NCBI GenBank assembly: GCA_031270205.1
Contig: JAISYA010000165.1
Coordinates: forward strand, 1 to 15,719
Source of the DNA: Treponema sp.
GTDB lineage: Bacteria > Spirochaetota > Spirochaetia > Treponematales > Breznakiellaceae
DNA: 15,719 nt
Reading direction: 5' to 3'
The notes under the pieces were generated by a model. That model worked only from the letters and a program-made list of their open reading frames with translations, had not been told where the DNA came from and did not search any database. Numbering within the stretch: position 1 is the stretch's first letter; each line of letters begins with the position of its first letter. Positions 7,147 to 14,726 of the stretch are shown one piece after another. Both the position numbers and the translations under genes were made by a program.

Positions 7147-7823
7147 AAGATAAGCAGACCGTTCTGGTGGTCGATGACGAGCCTAAAATCCTCAGCCTGG
7201 TGAAGTCCTACCTTGAAATGAACGGTTACACGGCCCTTTGCGCCAAAACCGGCGGAGAGGGCATGGCCTTTTTTGAGGGGCGGAAAGTTTCCCTGATACT
7301 GCTTGACCTGATGCTTCCTGACTTTTCCGGGGAGGAATTCTGTAAAAAAGTCCGGCGGGTTTCGGAGGTTCCCATCATTATGATTACGGCGAAGGTTGAG
7401 GAAGCAAGCATTATTCACGGCCTTAACATCGGGGCCGATGACTATGTGTGTAAGCCCTTCAGCCCCCGGCAGCTTATGGCCCGTGTCCAGGCGGCCCTAC
7501 GGCGGGGCGGGGGACAGGACACCGGGGGCGGCTTCCTCTCCTGCGGCGATCTCCTGGTTGATACCAACAAGCGCAGCGTCAGCCGCGGCGGGGAACCGGT
7601 CGCTTTGACCCGGGATGAATACAATATCCTTGCCCTGCTCATGTCCCGGCAGGCGAAAATATTTACCCGGGACGAAATTCTGGAGGCGATACAGGGGGAC
7701 GGCTTTGACCGTTCTGTCGACAGCCATATCAAGCGGCTCCGGGCGAAAATCGGGGACGATCCCAGGGCGCCCCGCTATATCCTGACCGTCTACGGCATGG
7801 GCTACCGTTTGGGGGCCGCATGA
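7143..7823 (+). CDS. OmpR/PhoB-family response regulator
   Basis: This 226-residue DNA-binding regulator is the output half of the two-component pair with the next gene. The receiver domain (about 5-120) has the acidic pair Asp11/Asp12, phosphoacceptor Asp55 (LILLDLMLPD), Thr82 (IMITA), Tyr101 and Lys104 (GADDYVCKPFS). The winged-helix domain (about 135-225) contains LTRDEYNILALLM and a recognition region DRSVDSHIKRLRAKIGDD, then the wing YGMGYRLG. All expected catalytic and switch residues are present. The ATG at 7143 is fixed by the immediate start of the first receiver strand, yet it has no ribosome site. Its TGA overlaps the kinase start by ATGA at 7820-7823. A direct repeat over its promoter suggests autoregulation. 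The stimulus and target genes are unknown. Confidence 0.95.
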   Translation: MKDKQTVLVVDDEPKILSLVKSYLEMNGYTALCAKTGGEGMAFFEGRKVSLILLDLMLPDFSGEEFCKKVRRVSEVPIIMITAKVEEASIIHGLNIGADDYVCKPFSPRQLMARVQAALRRGGGQDTGGGFLSCGDLLVDTNKRSVSRGGEPVALTRDEYNILALLMSRQAKIFTRDEILEAIQGDGFDRSVDSHIKRLRAKIGDDPRAPRYILTVYGMGYRLGAA

Positions 7824-9232
7824 AGCGTCTTACGATAAGCCTGCAAAACCGGCTGGCATTAACTTACACGCTGTTTACCGGCTTTGCGCTGCTTGTGTTG
7901 GCCCTTGTCATCAACATTTCTACCGGGCTTATCTTTACCACCCTCGTTAAGGGCAATATTGCCGGAGAAACCGGTGAAATCATACGGGCAATGGGAGAAC
8001 AGTACAACCCCATGAGCCGGAGTTTTGACGCCGTCGCCATTGAAGCATTCGGAATGCATTTTGTCCACAAAGGGTATATCATAACCGTGGAAGACGAGCA
8101 CGGCGGCCTGGTGTGGGACGCCCGGGCCTGTGATATGCGGGAATGTATGACGGTGATAAACGAGATTGCCGGGCGCATGGAAGGGCAATTCGGCATGTCC
8201 GGCGAAATGCGGCAGGACCGGTACCCGGTAAGATACGCCGGCAGGACCGTAGGAACCGTTACCGTCGAAACCTACGGTCCCTATTTCTACAGTGAAACCG
8301 AAGGCGTCTTCCTTGCTTCGGTTAACCGCCTTTTGGGTATAGCCGCGATTGTTTTAATGGCGGCGATTTTTGTGATTTCGATTGTTCTTTCCCGCGCCAT
8401 TGCCCGGCCCGTCAACAAGTCCGCCGAGGCCGCCCGGCAGATAGCGCAGGCTTATTCGGGAAGCGCAAACGGGAAACCGCTTGTTATCATTGACGATCAT
8501 TATCAAACAAAGGAACTGGCGGAACTGGCCCGGTCCATCAACAGTCTGGCCACGGAACTGGAGGAAGCGGAACGCCGCCAAAAGCAGCTCACTTCCGATA
8601 TAGCCCACGAACTGCGCACCCCCCTTACCTGTTTGCAGGGGGATATTGAGGCTATGATTGACGGCGTATATAAACCCGACAGGGAACATCTTGAAAGCTG
8701 CCATGAGGAAATCATACGCCTTGCCGGTTTGGTCAAGGATTTGAATACCCTGACAAGCCTTGAATGGGAAAGCCTTACCCTGAATAAAACCGAATTTGAT
8801 TTGGCGGATCTGCTGCGCATAACGGCGGAACAATTTAAGGCCGCCGCTTTTGAAAAGGGTATTGAATTGCATCTGCGGCTTGTTGAAAGCCCGGTTCTTG
8901 CCGACTATGACCGGCTTAAACAGGTTTTTATCAATCTGCTGTCCAACGCCATAAAATACACCGATACGGGCGGCGTTACCGTTGCGGTGGAAAAAGCCGC
9001 CAATCCCGGCGTGGAATGGGAAGTCTCCGTCGCCGATACCGGCATCGGCATACCGGAAAGCGATTTGCCCCATATTTTTGAACGCTTTTACCGCGCCGAT
9101 AAATCCCGCAGCCGCGGCACCGGCGGGGCGGGTATAGGGCTGACCATAGCCGCCGCCATTGTCCGCGCCCACGGGGGAACTATGAGCGCCGGGAGCAGCG
9201 GCAGGGGCAGCGTTTTTAAGGTCGCGTTGTAA
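7820..9232 (+). CDS. Membrane-bound sensor histidine kinase
   Basis: A 470-residue orthodox kinase. A first membrane helix (about 12-35) is followed by an extracytoplasmic sensor region (about 43-168) and a second helix (about 171-191). Then come a HAMP linker, a HisKA domain with His263 (SDIAHELRTPLT) and a HATPase domain. The ATPase shows its N box (FINLLSNAIKY, Asn376), G1 box (VADTGIGIP, Asp406), F box (IFERFYRADKSRSRG) and G2 box (GAGIGLTIAAAIV). It should phosphorylate the regulator encoded just before it. The sensor region contains WDARACDMRECM (about 99-110) with two cysteines, 104 and 109; similar W-D-A-x-x-x-DM-x-x-C segments occur in BaeS/VanS-like kinases of Clostridia as I recall. 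The ligand is unknown. Confidence 0.95.
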   Translation: MKRLTISLQNRLALTYTLFTGFALLVLALVINISTGLIFTTLVKGNIAGETGEIIRAMGEQYNPMSRSFDAVAIEAFGMHFVHKGYIITVEDEHGGLVWDARACDMRECMTVINEIAGRMEGQFGMSGEMRQDRYPVRYAGRTVGTVTVETYGPYFYSETEGVFLASVNRLLGIAAIVLMAAIFVISIVLSRAIARPVNKSAEAARQIAQAYSGSANGKPLVIIDDHYQTKELAELARSINSLATELEEAERRQKQLTSDIAHELRTPLTCLQGDIEAMIDGVYKPDREHLESCHEEIIRLAGLVKDLNTLTSLEWESLTLNKTEFDLADLLRITAEQFKAAAFEKGIELHLRLVESPVLADYDRLKQVFINLLSNAIKYTDTGGVTVAVEKAANPGVEWEVSVADTGIGIPESDLPHIFERFYRADKSRSRGTGGAGIGLTIAAAIVRAHGGTMSAGSSGRGSVFKVAL

Positions 9233-9320
9233 AAAAAACGGTGATTAACCAGGTATTGGAAGGACCGATGATGTGAACGCAAGGGGCCGCCTTTTTTAAA
9301 CTCACTTTTTCGAAAATACA

Positions 9321-9369
9321 GGGCGTCCCTGTCCATTTTCCAATGGCCGGGGACGCCCTTTTCCTTTTT
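9321..9369 (+). terminator. Hairpin terminator after the kinase, possibly bidirectional
   Basis: GGGCGTCCC (9321-9329) pairs with GGGACGCCC (9350-9358), with an inner CCATT/AATGG helix (9333-9337 with 9342-9346). TTTTCCTTTTT follows at 9359-9369. It lies 88 bases past the kinase stop. On the other strand the hairpin is followed by TGTATTTTCG, so it may also end leftward transcripts from amt-glnK. Confidence 0.8.
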
Positions 9370-9428
9370 ACATCACAGAAGCTTTTCACCGGAAGAAACG
9401 CCGGCGAAAGCGATCTGCGCCTCCTTTT

Positions 9429-9451
9429 TGCGCCGGATTAACGGCGGCGCA
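9429..9451. repeat. Stem-loop just past the glnK stop
   Basis: TGCGCCG (9429-9435) pairs with CGGCGCA (9445-9451) across a 9-base loop, 17 bases beyond the glnK stop. On the minus strand it is followed by A's rather than T's, so it is not a classical terminator. It might protect the transcript's 3' end. Confidence 0.35.
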
Positions 9452-9468
9452 CTTCGCTATGAGCGTAA

Positions 9469-9810
9469 TTATCCTATTGCAACCGAACCGGTCTCGCCGG
9501 TTCTGATCCGGATGGTTTCTTCAATCGGCAGGATGAAGATTTTTCCGTCTCCTATTTCACCGCTCCGTGCGCCCCGGATGATGGCGTCTACGGTCGGTTT
9601 CACAAAGTTGTCGTTTACGGCGATTTCAACGCGGACCTTTTTCAAAAGGTTCACTTCCGTTTCAACACCCCGGTATTGTTCGGTGTAACCTTTTTGTTGG
9701 CCGCAGCCGAGCGCGTTGGTGATCGAAACTTTGTACACTTCGGCTTTGTACAGTTCCTGCTTAACATCATTCAAAGCGTGAGGTTGGATATAAGCAATTA
9801 TCAGTTTCAT
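9469..9810 (-). CDS. glnK: P-II nitrogen regulatory protein (GlnK type)
   Basis: This 113-residue P-II signal protein is expected to form a trimer that binds ATP/ADP and 2-oxoglutarate and to block the ammonium channel encoded just upstream when nitrogen is plentiful. Family marks: MKLIIAYIQP at the start, T-loop GCGQQKGYTEQYRGVE (about 35-50) and the RSGEIGDGKIF signature (82-92). Residue 51 of the T-loop, the tyrosine uridylylated in E. coli GlnB/GlnK, is threonine here, and residue 49 (serine phosphorylated in cyanobacteria) is valine; Tyr46 is kept. So neither classical modification fits. An ideal GAGGAGG lies 6 bases before the ATG, overlapping the amt stop, and the gap to amt is 12 bases, so both genes share one message. 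The family call is firm. Confidence 0.95.
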   Translation of the reverse strand: MKLIIAYIQPHALNDVKQELYKAEVYKVSITNALGCGQQKGYTEQYRGVETEVNLLKKVRVEIAVNDNFVKPTVDAIIRGARSGEIGDGKIFILPIEETIRIRTGETGSVAIG

Positions 9811-9822
9811 TGAGCGCCTCCT

Positions 9823-11184
9823 CTACATGCTCGTGAAGATCTGGAAGCCCGCGTAGGCCTCCGCCTTGTGTTCGGACAGGTCAAGACCTACCATTTCTTC
9901 TTTGGGGCTGACCCGCAGACCGGTAACAGCCTTAATGATAAAGAACAGCAACAGGCTGACAATAGCCGCCCAGGCGCCTACCGCAAGGGCGCCCACAATC
10001 TGTATTCCAAGCTGTCCAAATCCGCCGCCGTGGAGAAGTCCCAGGACTCCGTCTTCCGGGGCGTTTCCCCAGATGCCTACCGCCAGGGTTCCAAAGATAC
10101 CGCATACACAGTGAACCGAAACGGCGCCCACGGGGTCGTCAACCTTGAGAACCTTGTCGATGAACTCAACGGAAAACACCACCAGGACGCCGGCGAGAAG
10201 GCCGATGATAATGGAAGCGCCGGGGCTAACCACCGCGCAGGGGGCGGTAATCCCTACAAGCCCCGCCAAAAGGCCGTTCAGGGTCATGGAAGCGTCGGGC
10301 TTTTTAAACCAGATCCAGGAAAAAATGAGGGCGCTCACCGCGCCGGCCGAGGCGGCAAGACAGGTGGTTACGGAGACCCGGGCGATGTTCAGGCCGCTCC
10401 ATATCCCCCCTCCGCCGACTGTGGCGATACCGGTTGAAGCGCCGTTAAAGCCGAACCATCCGAAGAAGAGGAGCAGTACCCCCAGGGCGGCGTAGGGGAT
10501 ATTGTGCCCGGGAAAAGCCTTAACCGTAATTTTCCCATCCGCCCCTTTGACGTATTTCCCAATCCGGGGGCCCAGGACGATGGCCCCCATCAAGGCCGCC
10601 CAGCCTCCCACCGAGTGGACTACCGTGGAACCGGCGAAATCATGGAAACCCAGATTGGCAAGCCAGCCGCCGCCCCAAACCCAGTGCCCGGAAATCGGGT
10701 AGATAAAGGCGGAAATAAAGCAGGTGTAGATCAGGTAGGACTTGAACTGGGTCCGCTCCGCCATAGCGCCGGATACGATAGTAGCTGCGGTTGCGGCAAA
10801 AACTACCTGGAAGAACCAGGCTTTGTAGAAATTGCCGTTTTCAATATTCACCTCCATGGGGCTGTAGAAGAACTGATCAGTACCGATAAGACCGCCCAGG
10901 GCGTCTTTTCCGTACATAAGACCCCAACCCAGGGCCCAGTACACGATAGCGCCGAAACAGAAATCCATCACGTTTTTCATGGTGATATTGGTGGCATTTT
11001 TCGCGCGGGTAAGTCCCGTCTCTACCAGCGCGAAACCCGCCTGCATGATGAAGACCAGTATGGCCCCGATAAAGAGCCAGATCACATCCAGGGAAAATCC
11101 CAAACTTTCAAGACTCTCCTGCGCAAAGAGGGAAACTCCCAGGCACGAACACAGAATCGCCAACACAACTAATTTTTTTCTCAC
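9823..11184 (-). CDS. amt: Ammonium channel/transporter (Amt)
   Basis: A 453-residue inner-membrane ammonium channel with about 11 transmembrane helices plus a cleavable signal peptide (MRKKLVVLAILCSCLGVSLFA, then QES). Conserved pore features are visible: FFQVVFAATAATIVSGAMAERT, HWVWGGGWL, Asp182 (HDFAGS), and the twin pore histidines His190 (STVVHSVGG) and His358 (AVSVHCVCGIFGT). The GTG at 11184 is preferred to an in-frame TTG at 11199: it has GGAGG eight bases upstream and gives a normal n-region, whereas the TTG lies within that ribosome site. It is cotranscribed with glnK, here in the order amt then glnK. A sigma-54 promoter lies about 100 bases upstream, predicting induction under nitrogen limitation. 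Confidence 0.95.
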   Translation of the reverse strand: MRKKLVVLAILCSCLGVSLFAQESLESLGFSLDVIWLFIGAILVFIMQAGFALVETGLTRAKNATNITMKNVMDFCFGAIVYWALGWGLMYGKDALGGLIGTDQFFYSPMEVNIENGNFYKAWFFQVVFAATAATIVSGAMAERTQFKSYLIYTCFISAFIYPISGHWVWGGGWLANLGFHDFAGSTVVHSVGGWAALMGAIVLGPRIGKYVKGADGKITVKAFPGHNIPYAALGVLLLFFGWFGFNGASTGIATVGGGGIWSGLNIARVSVTTCLAASAGAVSALIFSWIWFKKPDASMTLNGLLAGLVGITAPCAVVSPGASIIIGLLAGVLVVFSVEFIDKVLKVDDPVGAVSVHCVCGIFGTLAVGIWGNAPEDGVLGLLHGGGFGQLGIQIVGALAVGAWAAIVSLLLFFIIKAVTGLRVSPKEEMVGLDLSEHKAEAYAGFQIFTSM

Positions 11185-11285
11185 CTTTTTGTCCTCCAAA
11201 ATAAAAATAAGGCCATACAGCCATTTGCTCCAAAATCACGGGCCGGCCGCAGCGTCGGATTTTGAAACTTCTTCAGCCCTATATC

Positions 11286-11301
11286 AGCAAAAAGCGTGCC
11301 A
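11286..11301 (-). promoter_or_regulatory. Sigma-54 promoter of amt-glnK
   Basis: On the minus strand TGGCACG (11301-11295), four bases, then TTGCT (11290-11286) match the consensus TGGCACG-N4-TTGCW at every specified position. The GG and GC elements are 10 bases apart. The predicted start is near 11274, leaving a leader of about 90 bases. Such promoters need an AAA+ activator, and one is encoded immediately upstream. Confidence 0.9.
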
Positions 11302-11450
11302 GGTATTGTTTTATCGGGGGAAATTATTTGTTTTTTCTTATGGAAAGGCGCGGGAACAGGGATGCGGCGCAAATCGGGCAGGTTTTACGCTCTCCGCCGG
11401 GCTTTTCCGCCGTTTTAAGGGGATTTTTCTTAAATTATCTTTCGATTGTC

Positions 11451-11464
11451 CTACATAAATGTAG
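11451..11464. promoter_or_regulatory. Palindromic upstream activator site, proximal copy
   Basis: CTACATAAATGTAG has perfect 6-bp arms (CTACAT/ATGTAG) around AA. Its centre is about 183 bases upstream of the predicted sigma-54 start, in the usual range for enhancers. It lies between the activator gene and amt, 16 bases from the next copy. Confidence 0.65.
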
Positions 11465-11480
11465 TTTCATATTTTTCGTC

Positions 11481-11494
11481 CTACATATTTGTAG
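11481..11494. promoter_or_regulatory. Palindromic upstream activator site, distal copy over a stop codon
   Basis: CTACATATTTGTAG has 5-bp perfect arms (CTACA/TGTAG). It begins exactly 30 bases from the first copy, placing both on the same DNA face, and is centred about 213 bases upstream of the sigma-54 start. It coincides with the last codons and TAG of the activator gene. Confidence 0.65.
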
Positions 11495-13112
11495 TTCTGT
11501 AGAGCCGCCAATTGACGCCGTAATGGTGTACGCGCAGGCCTATCTGCCGCTCGGTTATACCCAGGCGATGGGCGGCGACGGACATTTTGCCGTTGGCGAT
11601 TTTTAGGGCTTCCACGATCAGCTCTTTTTCCAGACGGGAAAGGGCCGCTTCCAGCGTGGTGGTCGGCTCGGTATTGGTGGAAACCGCGGATTGCAGGCTG
11701 GGGGGAAGGTTGTAGGAGTGAATCACCGTATCGGTGGAGAGGATCACGGCCCGCTCCATACAGTTTTCCAGTTCCCGTACGTTGCCGGGCCATGAGTAAC
11801 TGGTAAGGAGGTCAATGGCCGGGGTGGAAATTCGCTTGATGAGTTTGCCGTTTTTTTCCGCATATTTTTCGGCAAAATAATCCGCCAAAAGGATAAGGTC
11901 GCTTTTCCGCTCCCGCAGCGGGGGGACGTGTAACGGAAACACATTGAGCCGGTAGTACAGGTCTTCGCGAAAGCGGCCGGCCTTAACCTCCGCCTCAAGG
12001 TTGCGGTTTGTGGCGGTAATCAGCCGGACATCAACCTTGATCGTACTGGTCCCTCCTACCCGTTCCAGTTCCCGCTCCTGCAAAACCCGCAGCAGCTTTA
12101 CCTGAACCTGGGGGGAAAGTTCACCGATTTCATCCAGAAAGATCGTTCCCTGGTCGGCCATCTCGAAACGGCCCTTCCGCTGGCCCACCGCGCCGGTAAA
12201 GGCCCCCTTTTCGTGGCCGAAAAGCTCGCTTTCGATAATTGATTCCGGCAAAGCGGCGCAGTTGATCTTCACCAGCGGGGCCGCCGCCCGGCGGGAAAGG
12301 CGGTGTAGTTCCGCCGCTATCAGCTCTTTTCCGGTGCCGCTCTCCCCGGTGATCAGCACTGTGGCGTCGCTGGGCGCCACCTGGGACAGCATCTCGTAGA
12401 CACCGCGCAAGGCGCTGCTTGTCCCGATAATCGCGCTGCCGGGCGATATTCTGCCCCCGTGGTCGCGGCCCAGACTTTCTCCCTTTTCCTCCGGTTCTTT
12501 TTCCTGGCGCAGCCTGAACTGTTCTTCCAAAATCCGCTCCCGCAGCTTGGCGGAATCCGCTATCACCGAAGAAACCTTTTCAAGAAAAGAACGGTCCCGT
12601 TCCATCCGGGCTTCGGGATCTTCGTCACGTATCCGCCGCTCGGCGCTCAGGGTTCCGATAATGCTCCCTTTGGAACTGATGGGGACACAGTAATAAGTCA
12701 GCCCCGCCATATCCTCCCTGGTCCGGTTCTTGGCGCGGTTAAGAAAATGGGTGTCTTTGGAAAGGTCCGGCACGGTAACGGGAAGGCCGGACTCAAACAC
12801 CCGGCCCACCAGCCCCTCACCCAGATGGTAGATACCCCGCTTTTTTTCCCCGGCGGTAAGCCCCGCGGCCTCCTCGGTTTTAAGCAGGCCCGTGGCCCGG
12901 TCCAGCAGGGTAACCATGCCCCAGTGCAGGCCCGCGCGGATTTCCAGCAGGCTGAGCAAAGGCCCCAGCGCGCTCCGCAGTTCCACATGCTTGTCGAAAG
13001 TGCGGGCAATGTCGAAGAGCAGCTCAAATTCCGCGCGCTCCCGCTCGATTCTGGAAAGCGGTTCCCGGCCGGCAACCGCTTCGGGACTTCCTGTTGCTTC
13101 ACTCGATTCCAT
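11481..13112 (-). CDS. NifA-type sigma-54-dependent transcriptional activator
   Basis: A 543-residue enhancer-binding protein with NifA-like architecture. A GAF domain (about 20-195, VGRVFESGLPVTVPD and IIGTLSAERR) precedes an AAA+ domain with Walker A GESGTGKE (256-263), the sigma-54 contact GAFTGA (303-308), Walker B GTIFLDEI (322-329), an RLNVFPLHVPPLRER segment and WPGNVRELEN. A Fis-type helix-turn-helix lies near the C-terminus (510-531, MSVAAHRLGITERQIGLRVHHYG). There is no receiver domain, so it is controlled through GAF ligand, P-II contact or expression rather than phosphorylation. The cysteine pair of oxygen-sensitive NifA linkers is absent. The ATG at 13112 has no clear ribosome site, so the start is uncertain. 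The neighbouring amt-glnK sigma-54 promoter is its likely target; whether it also controls nitrogen fixation cannot be seen here. Confidence 0.93.
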   Translation of the reverse strand: MESSEATGSPEAVAGREPLSRIERERAEFELLFDIARTFDKHVELRSALGPLLSLLEIRAGLHWGMVTLLDRATGLLKTEEAAGLTAGEKKRGIYHLGEGLVGRVFESGLPVTVPDLSKDTHFLNRAKNRTREDMAGLTYYCVPISSKGSIIGTLSAERRIRDEDPEARMERDRSFLEKVSSVIADSAKLRERILEEQFRLRQEKEPEEKGESLGRDHGGRISPGSAIIGTSSALRGVYEMLSQVAPSDATVLITGESGTGKELIAAELHRLSRRAAAPLVKINCAALPESIIESELFGHEKGAFTGAVGQRKGRFEMADQGTIFLDEIGELSPQVQVKLLRVLQERELERVGGTSTIKVDVRLITATNRNLEAEVKAGRFREDLYYRLNVFPLHVPPLRERKSDLILLADYFAEKYAEKNGKLIKRISTPAIDLLTSYSWPGNVRELENCMERAVILSTDTVIHSYNLPPSLQSAVSTNTEPTTTLEAALSRLEKELIVEALKIANGKMSVAAHRLGITERQIGLRVHHYGVNWRLYRTTNM

Positions 13113-13124
13113 GCGGATAGTTTA

Positions 13125-13138
13125 CTACGATTATGTAG
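13125..13138. promoter_or_regulatory. Third palindromic site, in front of the activator gene
   Basis: CTACGATTATGTAG shares the CTAC...TGTAG frame and 14-bp length with the two sites upstream of amt, differing in the centre. It lies 12 bases upstream of the activator's start codon, where a bound protein would overlap its promoter or ribosome entry, suggesting autoregulation (inference). Confidence 0.45.
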
Positions 13139-13181
13139 GATGTTCCAGATATGGAGACGACATTCGATGGTTCCCGTCCTC

Positions 13182-14720
13182 TCAACTTTCCGCTGATTCC
13201 TCGCCGGCTTTGGTCAGGAAGTACATCAGCCGGATAAAGGCGTTGATTTTTTTGCAGGCGGCGTCAAGGCGCTGGGCCAGGGGGACCGGCGCGCCGTCCA
13301 GTTCCCGCCAGTTTTTGATTAGGGTGTGAGTCATCTTGCGGCGGTCTTCGAGCAGGGCGCTGAGGTTTTTACCGATTATGATAATCGAGGCGAGGGTGGT
13401 ATTGATTAAATCAAGGGCCGTTTCGTTGGCGCGGTCAAGAATCGCCGCGATAAACCGGCGCTGGGTTTTGTCCCGGTCCGCTTTAATCGATGTCTTTAGG
13501 CGCGAGCCGTCCTCCCCCATGTCCGAAAAAGTCTCATCGAAAGCGGTGATCTTATGCGCCTGATCGGCAAGCAGGTGCACATGCTCCGATATTTCCGAGG
13601 AAACCTCATGGGCGATCCAGTTGCCGCGGATGATAAAAAGCTCGCAGAGGGCCTGAATATCCGCTCTGAAAAAGTCCAGCGCAAACGACATGAGATAGTT
13701 AAAAGCGGCGGCGTACCGGAAACCGTCAAAATCTCTCCTGACGTATAGATCGCCCGCTTCCTCCGTGTAATACCGGGCGCGTTTGATTTCCGCGCCGCCG
13801 AAAACGGCCTTTACCAGTTCGTCACGCCGGAATTTCCTTTGGGCGGCGGCAATCCGCTCCATCGCCGCTGTTATTTCCGCCTCTTTGTCCTCAAGGTATT
13901 TTTCGGCGATACGGACGCCCGGTAATTTCGGCTTGAAGCGCCAGGACGGATTTTTATCAATGTGCCTGACCATCAGTTCCAGAATGCCGGACCTGTGAAT
14001 ATCCTGGAGCCTGGCGAGGGTCTTGTTCCACCAATCGGGGTCCACCACATCCATGCCGTTCCGGTATATTTTGAGTATGCCTAAAATTGCCTTCCAGTCC
14101 CGCGCGGGATCAAGGCCGAAAGAGACTTCAAGAAAATCCTTGATGGCGCCGGAAAGATATTCTCCCGGAACAGTGGTAAACTCAGGCCGGCGGGAAAAAC
14201 TCCGTTCAACGATACGGGAATCAAATTGTTTCAGGAGACTGAAATAATCAAACGCGATAAAACGGAGCATGGACAGAATAGTGTTGTAACAATAGTCAAT
14301 GTTTTTAATCGTTTCGGAATCAAAGGCGGCGGACAGGCTGCGCATATCCTGCTCAAGCGACCCGGCAAGATCCGCTATATCGACGGTCTTTGCCCGCTCC
14401 TCAATGGAGACCGGTATCAGGCGTTCCGCTGTCTCCGCCATGTCTTTGTCCAAAAAAGATTCAATGACAATCTGTTTTAACATGGCGGACCGGGCGGCGT
14501 TTTGCAGCAAAACCTGGGCCGGGGCGATAACCTTGTATATTTCATAAAAGAACCCCCCCAGCGCCCCGGCGGCTTCCCCGCGCCGCGCCTTATAAAAATA
14601 GGCGTGTCGGTTTCCGGCAAGTTCTTTGGCAAGCTGTTTTAAGCGGCGTTTTTTCACCGCCTCCGGGTCCGCGGATCCGCTTAAAAACGCAAACAGTCTG
14701 GCAACGAAATCCCAAAACAT
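13182..14720 (-). CDS. Unknown 512-residue protein, probably a spirochaete-specific family
   Basis: This protein is mostly helical and charged, without a signal peptide. The only hydrophobic stretches are an amphipathic N-terminus (MFWDFVARLFAFLSG) and a short TTLASIIIIG segment near residue 443. Recognisable local features are NIDYCYNTILSMLRFIAFDYF in the first third, GMDVVDPDWWNKTLARLQDIH in the middle and FNYLMSFALDFFRADIQALCELF in the last third. I recall a Treponema family of this kind, possibly Pfam DUF5312, but cannot confirm it. The start lies 6 bases past the stop of the lipoprotein gene, so the two are probably cotranscribed and functionally linked. The activator gene follows 69 bases downstream. 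No catalytic motif was found. Confidence 0.8.
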   Translation of the reverse strand: MFWDFVARLFAFLSGSADPEAVKKRRLKQLAKELAGNRHAYFYKARRGEAAGALGGFFYEIYKVIAPAQVLLQNAARSAMLKQIVIESFLDKDMAETAERLIPVSIEERAKTVDIADLAGSLEQDMRSLSAAFDSETIKNIDYCYNTILSMLRFIAFDYFSLLKQFDSRIVERSFSRRPEFTTVPGEYLSGAIKDFLEVSFGLDPARDWKAILGILKIYRNGMDVVDPDWWNKTLARLQDIHRSGILELMVRHIDKNPSWRFKPKLPGVRIAEKYLEDKEAEITAAMERIAAAQRKFRRDELVKAVFGGAEIKRARYYTEEAGDLYVRRDFDGFRYAAAFNYLMSFALDFFRADIQALCELFIIRGNWIAHEVSSEISEHVHLLADQAHKITAFDETFSDMGEDGSRLKTSIKADRDKTQRRFIAAILDRANETALDLINTTLASIIIIGKNLSALLEDRRKMTHTLIKNWRELDGAPVPLAQRLDAACKKINAFIRLMYFLTKAGEESAES

Positions 14721-14726
14721 GCGCGG

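Noticed and set aside
8354..9172. 272-codon leftward open frame
   Set aside because: It is antisense to the catalytic half of the histidine kinase, whose motifs are unmistakable.
9281..9297. AAGG/CCTT mini-hairpin with T-run just after the kinase
   Set aside because: The 4-bp stem is too weak; the larger hairpin at 9321-9358 is the better terminator.
10504..11172. 222-codon rightward open frame
   Set aside because: It is antisense to amt and has no protein-like domain.
11185..11199. Upstream TTG start for amt
   Set aside because: The TTG is part of the GGAGG ribosome site for the GTG at 11184, and the shorter form gives a normal signal peptide.
12459..13196. 245-codon rightward open frame
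   Set aside because: It is antisense to the GAF part of the sigma-54 activator.
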